Notes under the pieces: generated by a model | Told to the model about the DNA's origin: nothing | The model's database searches: none | What the model saw: the letters and a program-made list of their open reading frames with translations, nothing else | DNA from: Spirochaetaceae bacterium 4572_59 | Lineage (GTDB): Bacteria; Spirochaetota; Spirochaetia; DSM-2461 | Assembly: GCA_002084805.1 (NCBI GenBank) | Contig: NBMC01000017.1 | Coordinates: 1-62,576, forward strand | Direction of reading: 5' to 3' | Length of the DNA stretch: 62,576 bases | Translations under genes and position numbers: made by a program | Shown: positions 35,792 to 45,355 of the stretch, piece after piece | How the letters are laid out: every line of letters starts with the position of its first letter | Position numbering within the stretch: position 1 is the stretch's first letter

Positions 35792-38700
35792 TTGATATTA
35801 CTACTCCTCTTTTCATTTACGGCCTTGGCATCGGAAGAGCTCTACTGGGAGGATGCCCTTGATCTGAGCGGTGCAGGTGCTTATTATCCACAGACAATCA
35901 CATCAGACCAGGGTTACCTCTTTGTAATGTGGCAGGAATACGACAAAGGGGAAAAAAGAAAAATCAACTTTCTGGGATCTTTCTCAGAAGATGGTAATAT
36001 ATGGTCTTCTCCCGTTATATTATTGCCCACAATGAATTATCAGGGGGAAGACCGAGTCTCTCTTTTTTCCTTATCCCAGGATAGTCAGGGAAATCTCATA
36101 GTTGCTTTAAATGATGATGAACGGGAAATTGGAATCTATAAACTTAACTCTTCCAGATCAGTTCTGGATCATATTGCTTCAGTTCATACGGATTATACAG
36201 TTGTTGTACCCCGTCTTTTCAGAGATAAAAATGATGAACTGTTACTCTTTCTGACCCAAAGAATTGTACAGCCCAACGGGACTAAAGCCCTTTCTATATT
36301 CAGTGCTGCATCAGCAGATGGCTTCTCCTGGACTAATCCTGAACATTTTATAAAGGATCTGGAGTTAAAGCAGAACTTTCTTCCTTATTATACTTATGAT
36401 GAGAAAGGTGAGTATGTTGCCTTTCAGTCTCTCTATACGGGAAACAGAAACTCCTATCAGATATTTTTTAAATCTAAACTGAACAGTGATTCGTCCTGGT
36501 CCCGAGAGAAACAGATAACAGATTTTAAGGAATACAGGCAGGGACAGGACTTTGATTTTTTTCAATTTGATAATCAGCGTCCCCATATCTTTGCGGATAA
36601 TGGAACGGTTCACCTGGTATGGGAAAGACGTCTTGGCAGGGAGGCTCCCCAGATTTATTATCTGACTCTGAATGGTGCCGGTGAAAAGATTGAGGATTTT
36701 GAACAGATCTCCCGGGGAACCTATTTCACAGCCTCTCCCCGTATTGTCAAAGATAAGGACTCTCTTCATATTCTCTATTTTGATAATCGTAACGGAAACC
36801 AGATAATCCTTGCAGAAAGGCGTGGAATTTTCTGGAAGGAAAAAAATATCAGTCTGGTCAGAGGAGACTCCACCTACGCAAGATGGCTGTCTTTTAATTC
36901 TGACCTCTATATCCTATGGGAGAATAGGAGGAATGATATCCGGAGATCCTACTTATTGCGTCCGGATAAGAGCGCTCCTCCCGCATTGATCCGCACGGTC
37001 AATTTTAACAATGGCGGTCGGCAGGCTGATAGCCGCTCTGTCATAAGCTGGAAAAGACCAAAAGATTCATCCGGTATTATGGGATTTTCCTATGTATGGG
37101 ATAGCATTCCGGATACAGAGCCTCCTGAAGATATGGATTATGTCGATTTGAGTGAACGGACAAGTACATTCCTGGCTTCAACAGACGGACCCTGGTACTT
37201 TCATATTAAGACCGTCGATTATGCGGGGAACTGGTCTGAAACAGAAAGAGTTTCCATCACGAGAGATACCACTCCCCCCGATGCGGTCTCCTTTCTTAAA
37301 CCTTTGACGGATGAAAAGGGCTTTCTTGTCAGTAATACATTCTCTATCTTATGGGATTCTCGGGAAGAATTCCTGGGTGGTTTCAGCTATAAACTACATT
37401 TTATTGGTGAAGATGTTGATTTTATCGATCCGGATTCTCTGAATCTCCCACTTCCTCCCGATAGGGTGTTAAGTGGAGATAAAGGGGTACAATACAGTAA
37501 TCGGGATAACGGTGTGTGGGCTCTGTCTGTTGTTGCATATGATGATGTGGGAAACATTAGTGATCCTAAAGTAATTCTTTTCAGGACAAATAAATATATT
37601 CCAGTAAGCTATATTAGTGACATTCAGTCCAGCAGGGATGAATTAGAAAGAGTTGTACTGCGTCTGATTGGCCGGGGATTTAAAGTTGGTGGGGATATCA
37701 CCACTGTTGTACTTGATAAGGATGGTCAGGCTCCCTGGGACTATGAATTTTCAAAGGATGATTTCTCAGTTCGCAGCGACCGTATTATCGAGAATCTGAC
37801 GGTGGAAGTTTTTGATGAAGGAACATATCAGGTAGGAGTTATCCATCCTCAACGTGGCCTTGTCTTTGCCCGAGGAAAACTGCGTCTTGATGCTTCAGGA
37901 ACGGTCCGTTTTGGAGATTTCTCCTATAACTATGATACGTTCTGGCAGCCCGTCCGGATGGCAAGGACTCTCTGGAATCTGAACCGAACTCTGTTTATGG
38001 CCATCATGATTCTGCTGATCGGTTTCACCTTTGTTATCACAGTTCTGATTTATCAGATCATGCGTGAAAATAGTATCCTGGAAGAGGATATCAGGGCCAT
38101 CCTTGATGGAAAATCCCTAAGTGGTCAAACTCAAAAGGAGACACTGAAAATTATGAAGAAAAAAGGTGTTAGTCTTCGTCTGAAGTTTACCTTGTCAATT
38201 CTGACTCTGGTACTGCTGGTTACAATGACTGTTGCCCTGTCGCTGGGACAGTTTATGATCAATACTCAAAAGACAAATCTGTCAGAAGGATTGTACCAGA
38301 AAAGTGCTCTTCTTCTTGAAACCCTGGCCAGTGGTGCCAGAACCTATCTGCCTACTCAGAATAGACTGGAATTGGGATTGCTACCGGGACAGATCAGTGC
38401 TATGGTGGATGCTCAGAGTACAACGATCAGCGGTATAGGAGCCAATAATCCTGATGCTTATAATTATATCTGGGCATCAAACAATCCGGATATAAATCAG
38501 TTTCAGTCGTTTCCATCTAAGGTAGAAGAAGAGGATCTTGTTAAACCTGATGCTCTTGAGGATCTGCGCTATGCACAGATATTAAGTAAATACAGAATCG
38601 AAGATTCTCTTTTGGACTTCTCGACACCCTTGAAAGAAGATCGGGCAGATCTGTATCTCCTATTGGTAGAATCAGATCTAGTGAAGGATTTTGAGGCCGG

Positions 38701-40489
38701 TTCTACAGAAATACAGGATGAACTGAGTGAAGCGATAAGAGTTCTGGAAACAGATGTGAATGAAAAAGCTTCTGAGCTGATTGGAGATCAGAATATTCAG
38801 CTGGATCAGTTATCCGAAGATGCGGTCAGGCTTGCCATTAAAGGTGACAGAACGTCTCTGGAAGACTTGAGAGTCATACAGGAAACAATCAGCCGTATCG
38901 AAACGGAAATCAATGACAAATTGAAAACGGTTTCAAACAGGGTTTACACATACCCTGAGTTTACAGCTGAAAATATCAATCCGGATAATCTCAATTTTAC
39001 CTTTTACAAACCAATCGTATATAGAAACAAGGGAATGAATACCTATTTCCGCGGAATCATCCGGCTGAATGTTTCCATTGAAAATATTCTGAATGAAATT
39101 ATCAGCACACAGCAGAATATTGTCAGGATAACTATTATCATCTCACTGCTTGCAATTTTCGCTGGATTTATGGGAGCCATGCTACTTGCCCAAGCTATGA
39201 TCAATCCGATTAAGAAGCTGGTAAAGGCTGTAGAGATTGTCAGGGATACCCAGGATAAGTCAAAGCTGGGATCTCATGTCATAGAGTTGAAGTCAAAGGA
39301 TGAGCTCTCCGATCTGGCAAGTACTTTCAATCAGATGACTCAGGGGCTTGTAAAAGCTGCCGCTGCCAATAAGGAGCTGACCCTTGGTAAGGAAATCCAG
39401 AAGAAATTTATTCCTCTTGAAACCATGGCGGCGGGAAACAGAAAACTGACCACGGGAGAACTGATAAATGACGATGCCCATTTCTACGGGTATTACGAGG
39501 GTGCCAAGGGTGTTTCGGGAGACTATTTTGACTTCCGGCAACTGGATGATGAACACTTTGCCATAATCAAATGCGATATTGCCGGTAAGGGTATTCCCGC
39601 CTCTCTGATCATGGTGGAAGTGGCCACAATTTTTATCAATTATTTTAAGAATATCAATATAAAGAAAGACGGTGTTCATATTCAGGATCTGGTATACAGT
39701 ATAAATGACTTGTTAGAAGAGGTCGGATTTGAAGGACGCTTTGCTGCTTTTATCGTTGTTGTTATGAATGTCAAAACAGGAAAATGCTGGCTGTGTAATG
39801 CCGGGGATAACCTGGTTCATATCTATAATGATGTTAAGAGGAAAATGTATATTAAGACTATCAATGAGGTTCCAGCCGCAGGTGTCTTCCCTTCTTTTAT
39901 GCTGGATGGTGATAAAGGCTATAAACAGTTGCCTCATATGATGAAAAGCGGAGATATAATGTTTCTTTTTACTGACGGTATAGAAGAAGCACAGCGCCAT
40001 TTCCGGAACAATAAATTTGAACGGATTGTATGTGATGATTCATGTGATCAGGAGAGTGAAGGCCATTTTAAGAATCATGAAGTAAACAGTGAATTTGAAG
40101 AGTTCAGTATTCCGCGAATACATGATGTTATCGAAGCAACTCTTCATAAACAGAAATATACACTCTTTAAATACCACGATCCCACCCCCCAAAAGCTACT
40201 CTCTTTTGATTTTACCAATTGTTCCGGAGATATGGATCAGGCCGTTATGGCACTGGTATCGGTAGAAAAGGTTTTTCGTATGAATGCCGATCCAACTGCC
40301 GGTGATGATGATCGGATCCGTATTGATAATAAAATTGATGAATTCCTGAAAAAGCACTTTGACCAGTACAGGGAGTATTTTCGGAATCCCATTCCAGATG
40401 AGGAATTCCCCGAATATACATACTATTCCCATCTGAAAGAGGATGCTCAGTATGATGACCTTACAATCCTCGGGATCAAGAAGAAATAA
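35792..40489 (+). CDS. Giant membrane sensor phosphatase: beta-propeller, HAMP and SpoIIE/PP2C domains
   Basis: A 1565-residue signalling protein. After a signal segment (ILLLLFSFTALASEEL) come about 700 periplasmic residues: a sialidase-like beta-propeller with repeats such as SEDGNIWSSPVIL and HLVWERR, and an Ig/fibronectin-like part (YFHIKTVDYAGNWSE). Transmembrane helices lie near 735, 795 and 1110 with a second periplasmic sensor (about 820-1105) between the last two. HAMP (about 1130-1185) leads to a PP2C phosphatase (GVSGDYFDF near 1239, CDIAGKGIPASLIM, LFTDGIEEA near 1391). Such proteins dephosphorylate anti-anti-sigma factors or similar partners; none is next to it. TTG 35792 has no ribosome binding site. 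AAGGAG at 35756-35761 precedes ATC 35768 and ATT 35774 in frame, which would give a better signal peptide. Confidence 0.88.
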   Translation: MILLLLFSFTALASEELYWEDALDLSGAGAYYPQTITSDQGYLFVMWQEYDKGEKRKINFLGSFSEDGNIWSSPVILLPTMNYQGEDRVSLFSLSQDSQGNLIVALNDDEREIGIYKLNSSRSVLDHIASVHTDYTVVVPRLFRDKNDELLLFLTQRIVQPNGTKALSIFSAASADGFSWTNPEHFIKDLELKQNFLPYYTYDEKGEYVAFQSLYTGNRNSYQIFFKSKLNSDSSWSREKQITDFKEYRQGQDFDFFQFDNQRPHIFADNGTVHLVWERRLGREAPQIYYLTLNGAGEKIEDFEQISRGTYFTASPRIVKDKDSLHILYFDNRNGNQIILAERRGIFWKEKNISLVRGDSTYARWLSFNSDLYILWENRRNDIRRSYLLRPDKSAPPALIRTVNFNNGGRQADSRSVISWKRPKDSSGIMGFSYVWDSIPDTEPPEDMDYVDLSERTSTFLASTDGPWYFHIKTVDYAGNWSETERVSITRDTTPPDAVSFLKPLTDEKGFLVSNTFSILWDSREEFLGGFSYKLHFIGEDVDFIDPDSLNLPLPPDRVLSGDKGVQYSNRDNGVWALSVVAYDDVGNISDPKVILFRTNKYIPVSYISDIQSSRDELERVVLRLIGRGFKVGGDITTVVLDKDGQAPWDYEFSKDDFSVRSDRIIENLTVEVFDEGTYQVGVIHPQRGLVFARGKLRLDASGTVRFGDFSYNYDTFWQPVRMARTLWNLNRTLFMAIMILLIGFTFVITVLIYQIMRENSILEEDIRAILDGKSLSGQTQKETLKIMKKKGVSLRLKFTLSILTLVLLVTMTVALSLGQFMINTQKTNLSEGLYQKSALLLETLASGARTYLPTQNRLELGLLPGQISAMVDAQSTTISGIGANNPDAYNYIWASNNPDINQFQSFPSKVEEEDLVKPDALEDLRYAQILSKYRIEDSLLDFSTPLKEDRADLYLLLVESDLVKDFEAGSTEIQDELSEAIRVLETDVNEKASELIGDQNIQLDQLSEDAVRLAIKGDRTSLEDLRVIQETISRIETEINDKLKTVSNRVYTYPEFTAENINPDNLNFTFYKPIVYRNKGMNTYFRGIIRLNVSIENILNEIISTQQNIVRITIIISLLAIFAGFMGAMLLAQAMINPIKKLVKAVEIVRDTQDKSKLGSHVIELKSKDELSDLASTFNQMTQGLVKAAAANKELTLGKEIQKKFIPLETMAAGNRKLTTGELINDDAHFYGYYEGAKGVSGDYFDFRQLDDEHFAIIKCDIAGKGIPASLIMVEVATIFINYFKNINIKKDGVHIQDLVYSINDLLEEVGFEGRFAAFIVVVMNVKTGKCWLCNAGDNLVHIYNDVKRKMYIKTINEVPAAGVFPSFMLDGDKGYKQLPHMMKSGDIMFLFTDGIEEAQRHFRNNKFERIVCDDSCDQESEGHFKNHEVNSEFEEFSIPRIHDVIEATLHKQKYTLFKYHDPTPQKLLSFDFTNCSGDMDQAVMALVSVEKVFRMNADPTAGDDDRIRIDNKIDEFLKKHFDQYREYFRNPIPDEEFPEYTYYSHLKEDAQYDDLTILGIKKK

Positions 40490-40800
40490 TGGGCTTCTAT
40501 TGTGATAACTGCGGTGAGAAGGTGGAAATTGACTGTGATGAATGCCCCGTCTGTGGTGTATTGTTCAAGGCTGTAAAATGTCCTCGCTGCGGTTTTACAG
40601 GCCCATCTGTTCAATTTGCCAGGGGTTGTCCCTCATGCGGCTATCTTGGGGAATCCTTAAATAGTGAGAATCATGAGAGGATTCCGGATAAAAAAGAATG
40701 GGTTTTCAAACAGTATTTAAGTGATAAAACTTTCTGGATTCTGGGGATAGTCCTACTCCTGTTGATTCCGGTTCTTATAGCTTTTCTGCTGAATAAGTGA
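40489..40800 (+). CDS. Small zinc-ribbon membrane protein
   Basis: A 103-residue protein with three CxxC-type pairs in the first 55 residues (CDNCGE, CPVCG, CPRCGFTG, CPSCGYLG), forming one or two zinc ribbons, and a C-terminal transmembrane helix (FWILGIVLLLLIPVLIAFLL). The tail-anchored layout puts the zinc ribbon in the cytoplasm. Its ATG overlaps the stop of the phosphatase gene by one base (TAATG), so expression is coupled and a role near the phosphatase is likely. The function is unknown. Confidence 0.75.
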   Translation: MGFYCDNCGEKVEIDCDECPVCGVLFKAVKCPRCGFTGPSVQFARGCPSCGYLGESLNSENHERIPDKKEWVFKQYLSDKTFWILGIVLLLLIPVLIAFLLNK

Positions 40801-40814
40801 TTTAAATTTATCTA

Positions 40815-42278
40815 TTACAGGAGAAATCCTATTCCCATCCCGATGGTCAGGTTTTTAGTTCTATCATTAATTTCCTGATAAATTATGTTGCCATTCAAAT
40901 AGAAGGGTGAGTCTTTAAAATTAAGACTCATATCCAGGGCTGACTGCATAATAATCGGAGTTCCCTGAAGGGATGGCAAGTAGAGAGCTGATGAAAATCC
41001 CGCATGAAAGATTCTGTTGGAATAGGATATACCCCATCGGATAACAGCTGTAAAATCTGCTCCTCCATGACCATCCCCGCTATATAATGGTTCAAAACTG
41101 TAAAGACTTTCGGGAGCCATATAAAAATCCCACAGGTCTACTTTAAATTGTACAGGAAATGCCAGAGAGGCCCCTGCCGGATCCCTGATCATTCTGGGGT
41201 AGACATATTCTGAAAAATCATTGATATCAGCCCTGTATGCAAAACGGCCGTTTATAGAAAAAAGAAATGGTCCGTCTCCGCTAATCAGCACTTTCTGTGA
41301 TGTATTTATTTTTATAGCAGGAGTACTGCTGTCAGAATTAACGGTCAGTTCGAAATCAAATGCACTTTCCCATCTAGGAAGGGGAGAGAAGCGGAAAAAG
41401 AAGGAAAAGGGGAGATCGGAAGAGTCTTCAGAATCTTCCAAGTCAAAATTACTACTGATAAAGGATCCAAATTGAAAACTGCCTGCAAAAAGAGGCTGTG
41501 CAGAAGGAACAAGACTCAATCCCGAAAATCCGGAAAAATAACTTGCCGGTTTTCTTGAATACCGGTAATCCACCTGAAAGGAGGAATTAAGAGAAAAATC
41601 CGCTACTGAGTAAAGGCTGTATTCACCCTTGTATGTTTTGTTTCCATCAATATCCATGCCTTCCCAGTAATAGACATTCGTATCGCCAAGAGTTTTTACA
41701 GGGGAAAGAGTGATAAGGGGAAGATTTTCTGAATCGGTGATTATCAGGTCAGCATTATCGTCCATAAATAAGTTTTTTGAAAAAAGGATACGAATATAAT
41801 AGTAGGGATCTTCGGGATTGATGGAACCATAGGCCTGTCCCTGTCTGATTACAGCTACTTTCGCTTCCTGTTTTGCCTCTAAGCTGAGAGTCGGCAGATA
41901 TTGTACAAAAACTGTTGTTCTTTTATTTTTTTTAACATTTATCCAGAAAGTAATATCTTCCTGTCCTGTCTTTTCCAGTCTAATCCTGTAATAACCAATG
42001 GATATTTTATTGTTTTCATAGGGGGTTTTGTCAATTTCATTCTCTGCAATATAGATGACAGCAGAGTCCATATCTGAAATGATCTCCAGCCCCTGTTCAA
42101 AGTCAGGACTGTATCCTCGCTTGAGATCTTCTTCTTCCAGTCTGGCGTGTCTGGAGTATTCATCTTCATCCCGTATTTTGATCTCAACTCTGGGATCCTC
42201 ACTCTGAGAAAAAAGTGAAAAACTGATCAGGAAAATATACAAACAAAACAAGATGTTCTTGTTCATGAAAGCTTTCAT
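40815..42278 (-). CDS. Exported protein with PEGA domain and beta-barrel-like C-terminus
   Basis: A 487-residue protein with a signal peptide (ILFCLYIFLISFSLFSQ). Residues 60-130 fit a PEGA domain (SDMDSAVIYIAENEIDKTPY, IGYYRIRLEKTGQED), a small beta domain in surface proteins. After a linker with FSKNLFMDD and VYYWEGMDIDGNKTYKGEY (an Ig-like or FlgD-like segment), the last 260 residues are alternating aromatic strands ending in GMGIGFLL, compatible with an outer-membrane barrel. The ATG at 42276-42278 has AGGGAG upstream, at wide spacing. Function unknown; location in the outer envelope is inference. Confidence 0.65.
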   Translation of the reverse strand: MKAFMNKNILFCLYIFLISFSLFSQSEDPRVEIKIRDEDEYSRHARLEEEDLKRGYSPDFEQGLEIISDMDSAVIYIAENEIDKTPYENNKISIGYYRIRLEKTGQEDITFWINVKKNKRTTVFVQYLPTLSLEAKQEAKVAVIRQGQAYGSINPEDPYYYIRILFSKNLFMDDNADLIITDSENLPLITLSPVKTLGDTNVYYWEGMDIDGNKTYKGEYSLYSVADFSLNSSFQVDYRYSRKPASYFSGFSGLSLVPSAQPLFAGSFQFGSFISSNFDLEDSEDSSDLPFSFFFRFSPLPRWESAFDFELTVNSDSSTPAIKINTSQKVLISGDGPFLFSINGRFAYRADINDFSEYVYPRMIRDPAGASLAFPVQFKVDLWDFYMAPESLYSFEPLYSGDGHGGADFTAVIRWGISYSNRIFHAGFSSALYLPSLQGTPIIMQSALDMSLNFKDSPFYLNGNIIYQEINDRTKNLTIGMGIGFLL

Positions 42279-42385
42279 GGTACAACTTTCTCCCTCTAGT
42301 AAACTCTTCTGATTACAAAAAAGTATAAAATGTCTGTTGAAAGCTATTATGTTCTTCAGGCTTCCCGGCCGATAGTAAGAACAAT

Positions 42386-42964
42386 ATGCTTATCCGAAAT
42401 ACTTACCTATTGATTATAGTCTCAATTTTCCTACTTGCCCCGCTTTTCGGTCAAACTCCCTTGATAGACGGTTCTGATGAAAATGCTGATGCAAATTTCA
42501 GGGAACTACCCAATGGATACAGAAATGTCCTCCTCGGAATGCCTCTGGAGCAGGTTAAAACAGCATTGATATCTGAGTCACGTTTTGATTATAGAGGAGA
42601 ACCTGATGTTTCTCTACAGGATATGGGAAAACGTTTCCTTATTTCCTGTAAAGGCCGTGGGTTTATAGATGAAAGTTTTTTTCAGTTTAATGAAAATCTG
42701 CTGTATCTGATTATCATTAATTTTGATAATGAGAAAATTGACTTCTTTACTCTGCAGCAGGATCTGAATGGTAAATTCGGCCCGCCTTCTGATCTTTCTC
42801 CCGAAGGAATGATATGGGAAAATGAGAAGATAATTCTATCCTTGGAATATCCATTAACACTGAAATACCTGGATAAAAAAACCTTTGAAGGATTTATTGA
42901 AGATGCCCGGTCTCGGGACGGATTTACTGAAATAAGCAGAAAGGAATTTTTGAAGGACTTTTAA
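42386..42964 (+). CDS. Exported protein of unknown function
   Basis: A 192-residue protein with an N-terminal signal segment (YLLIIVSIFLLAPLFGQ). The mature part carries NVLLGMPLEQVKTALISE, a pattern found in small periplasmic proteins with a two-helix plus sheet fold, then strands FLISCKGRGFIDESFFQF and LIIINFDNEKIDFFTLQQ. I cannot name the family. It overlaps the next gene by one base (TAATG), so the two are co-expressed. Confidence 0.55.
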   Translation: MLIRNTYLLIIVSIFLLAPLFGQTPLIDGSDENADANFRELPNGYRNVLLGMPLEQVKTALISESRFDYRGEPDVSLQDMGKRFLISCKGRGFIDESFFQFNENLLYLIIINFDNEKIDFFTLQQDLNGKFGPPSDLSPEGMIWENEKIILSLEYPLTLKYLDKKTFEGFIEDARSRDGFTEISRKEFLKDF

Positions 42965-43392
42965 TGAGATTAAAAATACTACTTTTTACTCTGTTTTCTG
43001 TCTTGACCATGTCTTGTAGTGGACATGATCAAAATAAATATACAATTCAGACTCTGAAGATCAACGAAACTGCAATTGAAGTCGAGATTGCCGATACCGT
43101 GGAAAAGAGGGAACTGGGTCTAATGAAACGCAAAGAACTTGAAGCGGATAAAGGAATGCTGTTTATTTTCGAGAAGGAGAGGAAGGTCTCATTCTGGATG
43201 AAGAATACAGAGATCCCGCTGTCCGTGGCTTATATCAGTAAATCCGGATATATCCGGGAAATTCATGATCTAAAACCTTATTCGTTAAACCCTGTACAAT
43301 CCTCTCATTCTGTTTTGTATGCCCTGGAAGTCAATCAGGGATATTTCAAAGAACATGCTATAAAAGAGGGTGATCAGCTGATCTTTCCCTGA
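42964..43392 (+). CDS. DUF192 lipoprotein
   Basis: A 142-residue protein with a lipoprotein-type signal (ILLFTLFSVLTMSCSG, cysteine at about 18). The mature part is a DUF192 domain: EVEIADTVEKRELGLMKRK, then DKGMLFIFEKERKVSFWMKN, then TEIPLSVAYIS. The family is widespread and of unknown function; a small beta-barrel fold is expected. The start overlaps the preceding gene by one base and its end overlaps xseB (opposite strand) by 19 bases. Confidence 0.85.
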   Translation: MRLKILLFTLFSVLTMSCSGHDQNKYTIQTLKINETAIEVEIADTVEKRELGLMKRKELEADKGMLFIFEKERKVSFWMKNTEIPLSVAYISKSGYIREIHDLKPYSLNPVQSSHSVLYALEVNQGYFKEHAIKEGDQLIFP

Positions 43393-43571
43393 GGATCTTC
43401 TTTCAGTACTATGATTTTCTGTTCAGCCTGATCCAACTCTTTTTCCAATCCTTTAGAAAGATGCATTCCCTCTTCGAAGAGAGCGGTCATTTCAGAGAAA
43501 CTGTTCTTCTTTTCTTTCAATATTGTATTTATCACTTCCAGTCGTTCCATCTTCTCTTCAAAGGTTTTCAC
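43374..43571 (-). CDS. xseB: Exodeoxyribonuclease VII small subunit
   Basis: A 65-residue helical protein. MKTFEEKMERLEVINTILKE, then SFSEMTALFEEGMHLSKGLE, is the two-helix pattern of XseB, which binds the large subunit in several copies. The start overlaps the end of xseA by 14 bases, the usual arrangement. Together the subunits degrade single-stranded DNA. Confidence 0.9.
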   Translation of the reverse strand: MKTFEEKMERLEVINTILKEKKNSFSEMTALFEEGMHLSKGLEKELDQAEQKIIVLKEDPQGKIS

Positions 43572-44784
43572 TATTTTCTCCTTGTATAACGGCGTTTCTG
43601 CTTCCGTCCTGCATTTTTATTTTTACCAGATCTCCCTGATGCAGAAGCTCTGCACTATTAACGATCTGATCATCCTTCAAAATAAGAGAGAACCCTTTTT
43701 TTAGAATTTTTTCAGCTGACTGATTTTGCAGAGATGCGGCATTCAAATCAATCTGGTGTCTGTAGTTCTGCAGCATACTCTCAGTACTGTTTATCAGACT
43801 GGATTTCAGAGAATCCAGGTGAATAGTGAGAGGATCTATTTTGGATTGATAAAGCTGTTTCAGTTTTTTTTCTCCTATTTCCATTAGCACCCATCTGATT
43901 CTTTCCATCTGATGGGATATCTCCTGTATGAGTGAGTCCTTTGCCTTAATGATTTGCTGTCGAACGTTTATGGTGGCCTGTGATATAATCTCTGCTGCCG
44001 CGGAAGGCGTCGCCGCTCTGACATCCGAGGCAAAGTCAGAAAGGGAAAAATCTATCTCATGTCCTATTCCGCTTATGATGGGAATACCTGATGCTGCCAC
44101 AGCTCTCACCACTGTTTCATCACTGAATGCCAGAAGATCTTCCACAGAACCGCCACCACGGGCCAAGATAATTATATCCACCTTATGCTCCCTATTGAAG
44201 TACTGCAGTCCTTCTACAAGGCTCTCGGGGGCTTTCTCTCCCTGAACAAGGGAGTCATAGATATAAAGGGAAAAGCCGTTCATCCGTCTTTTCAGAACAT
44301 TGATGACATCCTGAACAGCCGCTCCCTTTGCAGAGGTAATAATTCCGATTTTCTCAGGATAAACAGGAAGTTCTTTTTTCAGGGAATCATCAAATAATCC
44401 CTGGGCTGCCAATTTCCTCTTTCTCTCTTCAAGCATCAATAAAAGATCACCCTGGCCGGTCTCTTCCATGGTTTCGCAGATAATCTGATAATTCCCCCGC
44501 TGGGGATAAACGGATATGCGTCCTAAAACAATAACGGACAGACCATCCCGGGGGATAAAATCAAGCTGATCAAGCTGAAAACGGAAAAGAACAGCATTGA
44601 TAAGACTGTCCCTGTCTTTCAGGTTGAAATAACAATGACCCGAAGCTGCTTTCCTGAATGTACTGATCTCTCCTTTTATCCGGATCAAAGAGTACTGTTC
44701 CTCCAAATGACTTTTAATGAGGTAGGTTATTTCTGAAACATTGTAGACGGGTATTGAGCTGTTAAGGGGGTTGTCTCTTTCCAT
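43558..44784 (-). CDS. xseA: Exodeoxyribonuclease VII large subunit
   Basis: A 408-residue nuclease subunit. The N-terminal OB fold (YNVSEITYLIKSHLEEQYSL, IRIKGEISTFRKAASGHCYF) is followed by the catalytic domain with PEKIGIITSAKGAAVQDVIN, ILARGGGSVEDLLAFSDE, ISGIGHEIDFSL and DVRAATPSAAAEI. A long helical C-terminal region binds XseB. All conserved motifs are present. ATG at 44784 is the natural start. Confidence 0.95.
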   Translation of the reverse strand: MERDNPLNSSIPVYNVSEITYLIKSHLEEQYSLIRIKGEISTFRKAASGHCYFNLKDRDSLINAVLFRFQLDQLDFIPRDGLSVIVLGRISVYPQRGNYQIICETMEETGQGDLLLMLEERKRKLAAQGLFDDSLKKELPVYPEKIGIITSAKGAAVQDVINVLKRRMNGFSLYIYDSLVQGEKAPESLVEGLQYFNREHKVDIIILARGGGSVEDLLAFSDETVVRAVAASGIPIISGIGHEIDFSLSDFASDVRAATPSAAAEIISQATINVRQQIIKAKDSLIQEISHQMERIRWVLMEIGEKKLKQLYQSKIDPLTIHLDSLKSSLINSTESMLQNYRHQIDLNAASLQNQSAEKILKKGFSLILKDDQIVNSAELLHQGDLVKIKMQDGSRNAVIQGENSENL

Positions 44785-44819
44785 GAGTGAAAAATACCCC
44801 TTCTAAGGCATAAAATCAA

Positions 44820-45311
44820 TTACTCTGTCTGGATAACGCTTTTCATTACTTCCGCGGCAAAGGCTGCTTCCGACAGGGCATCCCTGATGTACTCATCATC
44901 CGTAGAAAGGGGGAGTTTTAGAAGGTAAATCAGAATAACCCTCTGATCGCTGTCATTTTTCATAAAAGCCCAGCTGCCCATCACTCTTGTTTGAAGATTA
45001 TCCTGCAGCAGGAATCGACTGATATATTCACCCTGTTCGTTATCAAGAACCGCAGCCACAGAAAATATTTCTCTAACAGCTGTATCTCCGGAGTAGTTTA
45101 ACTTATTCCTTATCCAAACGGTATTTTCCGTCTCATCATCCAGAGAAATCTTAAGTCTGTAATCAGTTTCTTCATCAATTAAGAAATCATAATGATTTCT
45201 GTTCAGAAATTTTTCAATGGTTGTTTCATTCTTGAGTGCTCTAACCGTACAGGAAATAGAACAGACAAGAATTGCGTAAATTGTGAAGATTTGAATTATT
45301 CTCTTATTCAA
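44820..45311 (-). CDS. Probable lipoprotein of unknown function
   Basis: A 163-residue protein with a signal segment ending in a lipobox-like stretch (IYAILVCSISCTVRA). The mature part is beta-rich (YRLKISLDDETENTVWIRNK) and acidic. No family is recognised. It lies upstream of xseA on the same strand with 35 bases between, and is divergent from the radical SAM gene across a 44-base gap. Confidence 0.5.
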   Translation of the reverse strand: MNKRIIQIFTIYAILVCSISCTVRALKNETTIEKFLNRNHYDFLIDEETDYRLKISLDDETENTVWIRNKLNYSGDTAVREIFSVAAVLDNEQGEYISRFLLQDNLQTRVMGSWAFMKNDSDQRVILIYLLKLPLSTDDEYIRDALSEAAFAAEVMKSVIQTE

Positions 45312-45355
45312 AGGGCCTCCATAAATGATACTTTCGCTTACAGAAATTCAAAATC

